Shown here in pieces: positions 1 to 5,865 of a stretch of 48,017 bases of DNA. The DNA is taken from positions 1 through 48,017 of the forward strand of contig NZ_LLXZ01000054.1 of assembly GCF_001440395.1 (NCBI RefSeq), in the 5' to 3' direction. Numbering within the stretch: the stretch's first letter is position 1; each line of letters begins with the position of its first letter. This DNA comes from Bradyrhizobium jicamae (lineage in GTDB: Bacteria; Pseudomonadota; Alphaproteobacteria; Rhizobiales; Xanthobacteraceae). A model generated the notes under the pieces. That model worked only from the letters and a program-made list of their open reading frames with translations. It did no database searches and was not told where the DNA came from. A program made the translations under genes and the position numbers.

Positions 1-288
1 GACGCCGAGCTTGGGCCGTCCGCGCCCGCGCGGCGCCTCCGCCGACCCGTCCGTCGCGGCTTCCGGATCAGGAACCGGCTGCGGCAGGCGCGCGATGACG
101 TCGCGTTCGGTGCCGCGCAGGTCGAGATCGATCGGTTGGCCAGTCGCGTCGTTGAATATGATGATCGGCGGCGCGGCGGGCCTTCGGGAGGCCTGCATCA
201 CCGCCAGCGCGACTTCGGCCAGCGGGCCCGCCGCGAGGCGCTGCGGCCCGATGAAGGCGGTGAATTGGGGACGAGCAATGTCAGCCAT
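1..288 (-). CDS. DUF2239 family protein, 5' part only
   Basis: The minus strand reads open from an ATG at 288 to the window edge, giving the first 96 residues; the stop lies outside the window. The peptide begins MADIARPQFTAFIG, continues with a GPLAEVALAV segment and a FNDATGQPIDLDLRG segment, and then has a Gly/Arg/Pro-rich linker ending RGRGRPKLG. This is the pattern I know from DUF2239, a family of unknown function in proteobacteria. No good Shine-Dalgarno is visible before the ATG. It is divergent from the original GST start at 441, with a strong inverted repeat between them, so the two genes were probably co-regulated before the element inserted. Family assignment is from memory of the pattern. 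Confidence 0.72.
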   Translation of the reverse strand, partial: MADIARPQFTAFIGPQRLAAGPLAEVALAVMQASRRPAAPPIIIFNDATGQPIDLDLRGTERDVIARLPQPVPDPEAATDGSAEAPRGRGRPKLGV

Positions 289-314
289 TGGAGGTACTCG
301 GTATTTTCGTTAGC

Positions 315-363
315 CTATATTTACCCGGATAAATTATGATGTCAATATCATCCGGGTAAATAT
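315..363. promoter_or_regulatory. operator-like inverted repeat, DUF2239/GST intergenic
   Basis: Two perfect 15-bp arms (315-329 and 349-363; core TTTACCCGGAT / ATCCGGGTAAA) are separated by 19 bp. Each arm is itself close to palindromic, TTTA-CCCGGA-TAAA, so each could bind a dimer. It lies between two divergent starts (288 minus and 441 plus), the usual place for a shared operator. The regulator is not in the window. It sits just outside the element and belongs to the host. Confidence 0.6.
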
Positions 364-440
364 ATTGCCCCGCCTAAGGCCGTCTCGACTTTCCGTCCCC
401 CGGCTGGCACCAACGCGACGCCAACTTCAGGGGAGCGCCA

Positions 441-515
441 ATGCTGACGGTTCATCATCTTCCCCGCTTCTGTAAGCCATTGAAGAAAAAGCGCTTATGT
501 GTCGTAACCAATTGA
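441..515 (+). pseudogene. severed 5' end of the GST gene (attL side)
   Basis: ATG at 441 follows an AGGGGAG ribosome site and reads M-L-T-V-H-H-L, the same seven residues that open the GST at 14702 onward. After the shared repeat the sequence diverges and the frame runs into element DNA, stopping at 515 (24 codons). This is what remains of the native start of the GST gene after integration. The native promoter and ribosome site therefore now drive only a short junk peptide. Confidence 0.8.
442..460 (+). repeat. attL direct repeat
   Basis: TGCTGACGGTTCATCATCT at 442-460 recurs at 14703-14721 with one mismatch (G versus C at the fifth base). The last 14 bases are identical and presumably contain the crossover. 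The copy lies in the first codons of the GST gene and next to the integrase gene, as expected for an attachment site. Confidence 0.8.
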
Positions 516-583
516 TACCGTTCGCCTATTTGTCCGATTGCGTCCAGCCAAATCCGAGCCTGTCCGACCCGTTCCGGCGTTTC

Positions 584-611
584 CGTACAATTTGACGGGG
601 CGATTTGTACG
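584..611. promoter_or_regulatory. candidate integrase arm-type sites
   Basis: CGTACAATTT at 584-593 and its near inverse GATTTGTACG at 602-611 lie between attL and the integrase start. A third copy, CGTACAAATT, lies at 14628-14637 close to attR. Repeated short sites near both ends are what arm-binding sites of a tyrosine integrase look like. Three copies are few, so this is tentative. Confidence 0.3.
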
Positions 612-648
612 CCCTAGGACCGCTCGAAGCGTATCCCGGAGCGTCCCT

Positions 649-1917
649 ATGCAGTTCACCTTCCGCACCCTCGAAGCCCTGAAGCCCGACCCGGCTGACG
701 TCGCCGCCAAGCGCTACCGCGAACACTTCGCGGACGGGACCGGCGAGACGGCCCCCGGCCTAGCTATCCGCGTCGCCCCGACCGGCCGCAGAACCTTCAC
801 GTTCCACTACACATTCGACGGCAAGCGCGCCCGGATGGACCTCGGGCAGTTCCCGGCGTTCTCGCTCGCCGACGCCCGGAACGCCGTCACAGCCGCCCGG
901 CAAGCGCTGGCTGCCAAGCCGCCGCGCGATCCCCGCAACATCCGGGACGACGAACAGGCCGCCGCAGCCGCCGGGCTGACCGTCGCGCAGGTCATCGAAC
1001 GATATTTAGCCGACCCAGACGTTGCGAAGCTTCGGACTGTGGACCAGATCAGGCGAATTTTGCGAAACGAGTTCGGGAAATTTATCGGCGACAAGAGCGT
1101 CGCCGACCTGACCCGCCGCGACCTTGCCGAATGTCTGGACCGGGTTCGCCAGCGCGGCGCGCAGACCTACGCCGGGCACTGCCATACACACATGCGCTTG
1201 TGTTTCGATTGGGCCGTGCGCGTCGCCGCGATCCTGGAATCGAATCCCATGGAATCCATTGCCAAGCCCGCCGGGCCGGAGCAGCACGGCGAGAAGGTTC
1301 GGGCAATGGACGACGACGAACTAGCCGCGTTCTGGAATGGCGTTCGCGACGCCTTGCCCCCGTTGGGCCGGGACGTCTACGCCCGCGTGCTGAAGCTGGC
1401 ACTTCTTACCGGCTGCCGCATCAGCGAGGTTGCCGAAATCCAGCCCGGCGAGATTCGAGACGGAGTCCTGACCATCCCCGGCGCGCGGACGAAGAACAAA
1501 AAGCCGCACCCGATTCCGTTAAATTCGACCATGCTCGAATTGCTCGGCAACGACCTAGATAACCCGTGGGGCTTGGTTAACGACACGCCTGTGACCGGCC
1601 CCCGTCTTACCGTGCTGTTTTCCGGCCGTGATATATCGAAGCGCCTTGGTTCGGCGAAGGGCTACACCATCCACGGACTCCGGCGGACCTGCGCGACCTA
1701 CCTTGATGAAATGGGATTTCCCGAGTCCACTATCAGTCTTTGCCTTAACCACTCGCCGAAACGCGAGAAGCGACCCGACGCGGGCGCGGCCGTCACGCGG
1801 CGCTATATCAAAGCCAAGCAATCCACGATGCAGCGCAGGGCGGCGGCGTTGATGGAATTGAAACGGCAAGCCTTCGACGAATGGACTCGCTGCGTGCTGG
1901 GAACGGCGCAGGGATAA
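649..1917 (+). CDS. tyrosine recombinase / integrase
   Basis: Integrase that catalyses insertion and, with a directionality factor, excision of the element. Residues 1-90 resemble the DUF4102 arm-binding domain of P4-type integrases (MDLGQFPAFSLADAR). A SAM-like core-binding domain lies at about 108-200 and the catalytic domain at about 215-400. Visible catalytic residues are R257 in the TGCRISE motif, H342 and R345 in IHGLRR, H368 in LNHS and the nucleophile Y386 in RRYIK. The length of 422 residues is normal for the family. The ATG at 649 has GGAG at 638-641; the frame stays open upstream to 538 but that stretch has no family similarity. Its place beside attL fits its role. Confidence 0.93.
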   Translation: MQFTFRTLEALKPDPADVAAKRYREHFADGTGETAPGLAIRVAPTGRRTFTFHYTFDGKRARMDLGQFPAFSLADARNAVTAARQALAAKPPRDPRNIRDDEQAAAAAGLTVAQVIERYLADPDVAKLRTVDQIRRILRNEFGKFIGDKSVADLTRRDLAECLDRVRQRGAQTYAGHCHTHMRLCFDWAVRVAAILESNPMESIAKPAGPEQHGEKVRAMDDDELAAFWNGVRDALPPLGRDVYARVLKLALLTGCRISEVAEIQPGEIRDGVLTIPGARTKNKKPHPIPLNSTMLELLGNDLDNPWGLVNDTPVTGPRLTVLFSGRDISKRLGSAKGYTIHGLRRTCATYLDEMGFPESTISLCLNHSPKREKRPDAGAAVTRRYIKAKQSTMQRRAAALMELKRQAFDEWTRCVLGTAQG

Positions 1918-2085
1918 AAATTTCAAAATCGTTACCTGAGAAAACGCCCGGTGGTCGTGCTATGCATACGCCGCCGGACGTCTTCGGACGCCGAGCGAAT
2001 TGAACTCCCGCCCGAGTCATAGCCGTTAGCGGACGGCGAACTCGTTTGGACGCTGCAAGCGATGCAGCGCGTCGGGAGTCGTCCT

Positions 2086-2325
2086 ATGTCCGCGCCTATA
2101 AAACTCTGCGACCTTACAAAATCCCTAGCCATTCTTGGCGGCGAAAACAGCCCCATCAGCCGTTCCACGTTTTACGAAGGCATTGCCGCCGGCCGCTATC
2201 CCCGGCCCGTCCGCATTGGTCCGAATACGTCGCGATGGGTCGAAGACGAACTAGAGCAGTGCAAACGCGCAAGGCTCGAAGCGCGCGACCGCTCGCCAGT
2301 GGTGAAGCGTCGGCGCAGGCGGTGA
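2086..2325 (+). CDS. AlpA-like / excisionase-type HTH regulator
   Basis: A 79-residue protein with a helix-turn-helix of the AlpA/MerR-like type: GENSPISRSTFYEGIAAG resembles the recognition region, followed by YPRPVRIGPNTSRW and an acidic-basic helix ending in an Arg-rich tail. Family members in P4-like elements activate or repress integrase and act as excision factors. ATG at 2086 has GGGAG at 2074-2078; an upstream in-frame ATG at 2062 has weaker support. It starts 168 bp after the integrase, in the same orientation, and ends 4 bp before the next gene. The HTH call is from sequence pattern only. Confidence 0.8.
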   Translation: MSAPIKLCDLTKSLAILGGENSPISRSTFYEGIAAGRYPRPVRIGPNTSRWVEDELEQCKRARLEARDRSPVVKRRRRR

Positions 2326-2329
2326 CGCC

Positions 2330-2830
2330 ATGACAAAAAGCTCCCCCAAAATCGACGCCGCCTTGCTTGAAGATGCCATCGTTGAATGGCGGGCAACCGA
2401 CTCAATAACAGCGCTCGCGGCCCTTGTCGCGGACGCCGGACTAACAATCTGGCTTTGCCGAAAAGACATTAAGCGATTGCCGCGTGAAAGGAAGATGGCG
2501 CAAGCGCTCGCGAGTCTGATCCTGTTAACGCGTGAACTCAAAGAGACTCGCCCGGCCGTGCTGCGCTCATGTATCGCCAAGCATCACTATGGCAACGCGA
2601 AATCGCCTTTTAGCGCCGTCGATAAGATTTTCAGGCGCGAATTTGCACGCGGCGTAAAACCCGAAGCCGAAGAGATCGTGCGGCTTATTTGTGAGTCGCA
2701 TCAACGCAAAGCGAAGCATCTGGCGCGACTACAAGCCGTCCTGACTCCCCTCGCCGAAGCGGCAACATCCACGAAGTCGGATGCAACATCCACGAAGTCG
2801 GATGTAGATCGCGGCCCCTGCGACCGCTAA
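2330..2830 (+). CDS. hypothetical protein with C-terminal 7-residue tandem repeat
   Basis: A 166-residue protein I do not recognise. The body is mainly helical and basic, with segments such as CRKDIKRLPRERK and HQRKAKHLARL that could contact nucleic acid. Near the C-terminus the heptad ATSTKSD occurs twice, encoded by a perfect 21-bp tandem repeat at 2762-2803. It begins 4 bp after the AlpA-like gene, so the two are probably cotranscribed. No signal peptide, membrane segment or catalytic motif is visible. Confidence 0.6.
   Translation: MTKSSPKIDAALLEDAIVEWRATDSITALAALVADAGLTIWLCRKDIKRLPRERKMAQALASLILLTRELKETRPAVLRSCIAKHHYGNAKSPFSAVDKIFRREFARGVKPEAEEIVRLICESHQRKAKHLARLQAVLTPLAEAATSTKSDATSTKSDVDRGPCDR
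2762..2803 (+). repeat. 21-bp perfect tandem repeat, two copies
   Basis: Units 2762-2782 and 2783-2803 are identical. They lie in frame inside the hypothetical gene 2330-2830 and encode two ATSTKSD heptads. Unit gain or loss would not shift the frame. Confidence 0.85.
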
Positions 2831-2865
2831 GCCCTAGATGAATTCAAACCCAATGAGGATCGAAC

Positions 2866-3819
2866 ATGTCTAACATTCAGGAAATCCACGTCGGCGAAGG
2901 CATTCAGCCGCTCACGGTCCGCGAGAAATTTGAAGAACAGTTTCCGCACATCGGCCCAATCCACGCTGACGAAGACAGGTTGGAATCGGAAAACCAATCC
3001 AATTACGAAGCGCACCAAAGAGCGTTGAACGCCTATCGCCTCGAAGTGGCCGAAAATGCGCACATGCTCATGGTCGAACAGCGAAGCCCTAAGCGCTCGA
3101 CAAAGCGCGAAGAGCGATTGGAAAAGGAAGCAGAGAAACTGAAGGCAAAGCGGGCCGAAATTGACCGCCGCCAGAATGAATATTTGCGCAACCGCCCCGG
3201 CCCCATGGGGAACGCCATTCGCAGTTTCTTTTCATCGAGTGCCGCGCATCAGCCCTACGAGTGTGCGAACACGACCGACACACTTCTGCCGGGCAAGACG
3301 GCCGTGGATATGACGCAGCACTATCGCGAACAGAATCAGGCGAAGCTCGCCGAGCGTATAGCCATCGGCAAAGCCCCGCTACCCGCCGCCGAGATTCAGG
3401 CCATTATCGCCGAAGACGTCTCGAAATGGGCAGCCAAGATTCAAAAGAGCGTTCGGCATGTCGATCTGAACGACAAGACGGACCGCTTCAAGCGGCGTAG
3501 CCTCTCGCTGCCGCGCCTGAGTATCCCCGATGGCATTGGCGGCATAACCTACGTTCCCGACGCACTCGGCGTCATGGCCGCGCTGTTCGGCCCCGAAATG
3601 ATCGAACGGCTAACCGCGTTGATACTGGAGAATCACAACGACGCGGACGCGCTGGACGCGGTCGAACGTTCGCGCCGACTGAAGGAAGTCAACGCCGCGA
3701 TTCTGGATATCCAATACAAGGGCGAATACTGGCACCGTGTTGCGCGCAGTCAGGGCGCAAACCCCGGTCCGCGCATCAGCACCAACGTCCTCGCCATTTT
3801 GGATTTGGTCCGCGCATAG
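2866..3819 (+). CDS. hypothetical protein with charged coiled-coil segment
   Basis: A 317-residue protein of no family I recognise. Residues about 70-108 are strongly charged and helical (EERLEKEAEKLKAKRAEIDR), a likely coiled coil. The rest is a mixed soluble domain; around residues 215-240 there is RRSLSLPRLSIPDGIGG and YVPDALGVMAALFG. No Walker, HTH, signal or membrane feature is seen. ATG at 2866 has GAGGA about ten bases upstream. It is 35 bp after the previous gene and followed by a structured non-coding stretch. Candidates include a structural or replication accessory protein, but nothing in the sequence decides this. Confidence 0.6.
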   Translation: MSNIQEIHVGEGIQPLTVREKFEEQFPHIGPIHADEDRLESENQSNYEAHQRALNAYRLEVAENAHMLMVEQRSPKRSTKREERLEKEAEKLKAKRAEIDRRQNEYLRNRPGPMGNAIRSFFSSSAAHQPYECANTTDTLLPGKTAVDMTQHYREQNQAKLAERIAIGKAPLPAAEIQAIIAEDVSKWAAKIQKSVRHVDLNDKTDRFKRRSLSLPRLSIPDGIGGITYVPDALGVMAALFGPEMIERLTALILENHNDADALDAVERSRRLKEVNAAILDIQYKGEYWHRVARSQGANPGPRISTNVLAILDLVRA

Positions 3820-3830
3820 GCAAAAAGTTT

Positions 3831-3864
3831 TCGCCGCGCGTGCTCCTTTCCACATGCGCGGCGA
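3831..3864 (+). ncRNA. stem-loop 1 of structured leader
   Basis: TCGCCGCGCGTG (3831-3842) pairs with CATGCGCGGCGA (3853-3864): 12 bp with one G-U pair and a 10-nt loop. It comes 11 bp after the stop of the 317-residue protein gene. No T-run follows, so it is not a classical intrinsic terminator. It stacks directly on the next hairpin. Confidence 0.5.
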
Positions 3865-3865
3865 C

Positions 3866-3902
3866 GCGGCGGGCGATTGCTGGGGAGTGTATCGCCCGCC
3901 GC
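3866..3902 (+). ncRNA. stem-loop 2 of structured leader
   Basis: GCGGCGGGCGAT (3866-3877) and ATCGCCCGCCGC (3891-3902) form a perfect 12-bp stem with a 13-nt loop. Only one base separates it from stem-loop 1. It is followed by a mixed sequence without a T-run. It may be part of a transcript end, a processing signal or a structured RNA. Confidence 0.5.
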
Positions 3903-3941
3903 ACCAAATTCCGTCGAAGGTGAGGCTGCTTCCTTCTTTTG

Positions 3942-4055
3942 GCGGATACCCGCGACTAGCCACGGCGTGGGGACGCGAAGGCCCGTGTTGTGATGGTGGA
4001 AAAGCCGAGGACTCCCCGACTCGGCGAGGTGTGAAAGCACCAAGCGACACGGGCC
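3942..4055 (+). ncRNA. candidate structured RNA with three-way junction
   Basis: Stem P1 pairs 3980-3990 with 4045-4055 (11 bp, one G-U). It encloses P2 (4004-4009 with 4020-4025, GCCGAG/CTCGGC) and P3 (4028-4032 with 4037-4041), which is closed by a GAAA tetraloop. A 13-nt purine-rich joining segment (3991-4003) links P1 to P2. Just upstream, CCAC/GTGG (3960-3963 with 3967-3970) with outer CGCG/CGCG (3951-3954 with 3974-3977) makes another helix. The stretch has no convincing reading frame and ends 37 bp before the ATG at 4093. It could be a cis-acting leader or a free small RNA. It does not match any RNA class I can recall. Confidence 0.5.
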
Positions 4056-4092
4056 GGAACGTTTTAGTTCAAACCAGTAGAGGACTACAAAC

Positions 4093-4443
4093 ATGAGTGC
4101 AGTTGACGAAATCGAATCTACGCCGTTGCAGAAGGTCTATCGGGAAGCACGGCGCGCCGCAGGAAAGCACGCGGTGACCATGGTCCTAGTGGCGAACGGC
4201 GCAACGACAGGGTTCCTGCCCGACGTGCCGCCCGCCAATCATGCAAGGTGCATGGCCGCGTTGCAAAAGCTTATCGGCAACGCGAGCGCAGGCACCGACG
4301 CAAAGCGAGTCGATGACGACTTCGACGCAATCCGCGCGAAGGCGTTCGGCACGCCCGAGCGGCCGACGCCGGTCAAGAAACTGGACCCGGTCGGAATTTT
4401 CAAGCGCTGGAATAATCCGCCGCCGGTTGACCGCGACAACTGA
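4093..4443 (+). CDS. hypothetical protein downstream of structured RNA
   Basis: A 116-residue soluble protein that I do not recognise. The N-terminal half has a helical start and a hydrophobic TMVLVANGATTGFLP strand-like segment; the C-terminal part is charged and ends in a proline-rich RWNNPPPVDRDN. ATG at 4093 has AGAGGA about ten bases upstream. It is preceded by the structured stretch 3831-4055, which could control its expression. It is followed in the same direction by further small genes with short gaps, suggesting one early operon. Confidence 0.6.
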   Translation: MSAVDEIESTPLQKVYREARRAAGKHAVTMVLVANGATTGFLPDVPPANHARCMAALQKLIGNASAGTDAKRVDDDFDAIRAKAFGTPERPTPVKKLDPVGIFKRWNNPPPVDRDN

Positions 4444-4501
4444 TCCCTCGGCGACTCTGCAAAGAGTCGCCGCTTCCACCATTCCAACTGGAGTTGAATC
4501 C

Positions 4502-4852
4502 ATGCCCCGCATCAAAATTGCCGCTCGCGAAGACCGCGCCGCAGCGGTGCGCGCCGACACAATCGAGGAGTGCGCAAAGCTTGTTGAACCGAAAGGCCCT
4601 CGTCCTTGCGATTGCGAGCCATTCGGCTGCTACTGCCACAACAACGGCGATGCCGCAGCCGTAGCCGCTTGGGATGCCGATATGGCGACAGCCGCTATGA
4701 TTCGTGGCCTCTCAACATCCGAACCCGACAAGGGCGCAACAATCTGGATTGGCGATGGCGACCCGCCAAGCGGCCACAATGCACCCACCGGCCACGATGC
4801 ATCTACCGGCCAGAGAATTTTCGTCGGGTCCGGCGACCCGCCGAACGATTGA
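4502..4852 (+). CDS. hypothetical protein with Cys-rich motif and GDPP repeats
   Basis: A 116-residue protein of unknown family. Around residues 39-47 it has CDCEPFGCYCHNN, four cysteines and a histidine close together, which could bind a metal. The C-terminal third is low complexity: two DGDPPS / SGDPPN motifs flank repeats of the type PTGHDASTGQ. ATG at 4502 has GGAG twelve bases upstream (4486-4489); the frame stays open upstream to 4241 but that part overlaps the previous gene. It starts 58 bp after the previous gene and 9 bp before the next. Confidence 0.55.
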   Translation: MPRIKIAAREDRAAAVRADTIEECAKLVEPKGPRPCDCEPFGCYCHNNGDAAAVAAWDADMATAAMIRGLSTSEPDKGATIWIGDGDPPSGHNAPTGHDASTGQRIFVGSGDPPND

Positions 4853-4861
4853 GTTCGTGTC

Positions 4862-5197
4862 ATGGCACTTCCCAGCGACGAATATTTGCTTGCCCATCTT
4901 CGCGAGGCGATGCGCCTTTATCAAGAGGCGCTGCCAACCGCGACCGACATGCAGAAGGTTGTGTGGCACCACTGTAGCCGCGCCAAGTTCGTCGAAGCGG
5001 CATTCCCTTTCTACGAGGGCGACGCGGAAGTGTCGTGCGTGATTAACGTCGCGATGTTGAACGTCATCGAGACGATGCCGCTTGAAGACGCGCTGGCGAG
5101 CGCGAAGGCGCGGATAGCGAAAAACTGGCAGCCGCCGTCGAAGCGTTATCAGCGATTCGTGTATCAGCGTTACCTGGACTCGCTGAAGCAGCGCTAA
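4862..5197 (+). CDS. hypothetical small helical protein
   Basis: A 111-residue, mostly helical protein without recognisable domain. It contains two Cys (WHHCSRAKF and VSCVINVAM) and ends in a basic stretch (KRYQRFVYQRYLDSLKQR). ATG at 4862 follows the previous stop by 9 bp; the ribosome site is weak (GAG only), so translational coupling is possible. Neighbours in both directions are also small unknown element genes. Confidence 0.55.
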   Translation: MALPSDEYLLAHLREAMRLYQEALPTATDMQKVVWHHCSRAKFVEAAFPFYEGDAEVSCVINVAMLNVIETMPLEDALASAKARIAKNWQPPSKRYQRFVYQRYLDSLKQR

Positions 5198-5253
5198 CGT
5201 TCCTTTGCAGATTTTTCTAATCCATGTTTCTACTTTCGATAGGAGATATGACG

Positions 5254-5445
5254 ATGCACCGACACGAAGGCACCATCAAAGATATCGCTGCCGCGGAAGG
5301 CAAAAGCACGCAGCGAATCTATCAGGTCGCGATGGAAGCGGGCTTCCCCGCGCCGCTGTACGTCGTCGGCAAAAACAAAATCTATGACATGCGTCAGGTC
5401 GCACGCTACTTCGCGAACCGCACCGACCGGCGCAAAACTGCGTAG
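5254..5445 (+). CDS. small excisionase-like HTH protein
   Basis: A 63-residue protein whose pattern, TIKDIAAAEGKSTQRIYQV, then AGFPAPLYVVGKNKIYD and a final MRQVARYFANR helix, fits the winged-helix fold of AlpA/MerR-type excisionases. It would be a second such regulator in the element and a candidate recombination directionality factor. The ATG at 5254 has AGGAG at 5241-5245 with 8-nt spacing; the ATG at 5248 would be only 2 nt from it. The next gene starts 11 bp later and shares the stop region as its ribosome site. Confidence 0.65.
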   Translation: MHRHEGTIKDIAAAEGKSTQRIYQVAMEAGFPAPLYVVGKNKIYDMRQVARYFANRTDRRKTA

Positions 5446-5456
5446 GAGTAACCGCT

Positions 5457-5774
5457 GTGCCACAGACAATCGAAGCTGACTTCCATGGGCTACTCGCGCA
5501 AAGCAGGATGACTGCCAATCAGAAATTGGACGAAGCCTTGCGGGCGCTAGCAGCCAGCGAGATAGAGCCCGGCCCTAAGTGGTCGGCCGAAGCCTGCGCT
5601 ACCTTGGCCGCTGCGCATATGCAAGCGTCAACGCTGGACTTTGGAATCGCCGTGCTGGCGCAACAGATTCGTGCGGGGCTTGAAAACGGCTACTCGGGCG
5701 GCCCCGACTTTAACGAAGTTTTTCGGGAACTGTTTCTGCGCAAACCCGCCAAGCGGTTCGCCGAATTCGGCTAG
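5457..5774 (+). CDS. hypothetical protein, GTG start
   Basis: A 105-residue soluble helical protein I do not recognise. GTG at 5457 is preceded by AGGAG at 5444-5448, which overlaps the stop of the upstream HTH gene, so translation is probably coupled. The C-terminus PAKRFAEFG is followed 39 bp later by a strong stem-loop before the primase gene. No motif suggests a function; its place between a regulator and the replication genes hints at an early role. Confidence 0.55.
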   Translation: MPQTIEADFHGLLAQSRMTANQKLDEALRALAASEIEPGPKWSAEACATLAAAHMQASTLDFGIAVLAQQIRAGLENGYSGGPDFNEVFRELFLRKPAKRFAEFG

Positions 5775-5813
5775 GAAGTTTTCAACCCGGCGACTCCCCA
5801 TCGCTAAAAGAAA

Positions 5814-5843
5814 CCCGGCGCGCGAGTGGCAATCGCGGCCGGG
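5814..5843 (+). promoter_or_regulatory. stem-loop in the leader of the primase gene
   Basis: CCCGGC (5814-5819) plus CGCGA (5821-5825) pair with TCGCG (5833-5837) plus GCCGGG (5838-5843). This gives an 11-bp stem with one bulged G and a 7-nt loop. It ends 22 bp before the primase ATG and just before its AAGGAG ribosome site. No T-run follows. It may act as an attenuator or mRNA stabiliser that sets primase-helicase level. Confidence 0.45.
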
Positions 5844-5865
5844 CAAGTGAAGTAAGGAGTCGAGA

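Noticed and set aside
11..339. Plus-strand frames over the DUF2239 gene
   Set aside because: They are antisense to a recognisable protein on the minus strand.
538..648. N-terminal extension of the integrase by 37 codons
   Set aside because: The part before 649 has an odd Arg/Val/Pro composition and no family match; GGAG at 638-641 fits the ATG at 649.
3980..4055. Hammerhead-like ribozyme or group II intron domain V
   Set aside because: GTGATGG and GAAA are present, but the CUGAUGA core and its order relative to the stems do not fit; the domain V catalytic triad and bulge are absent.
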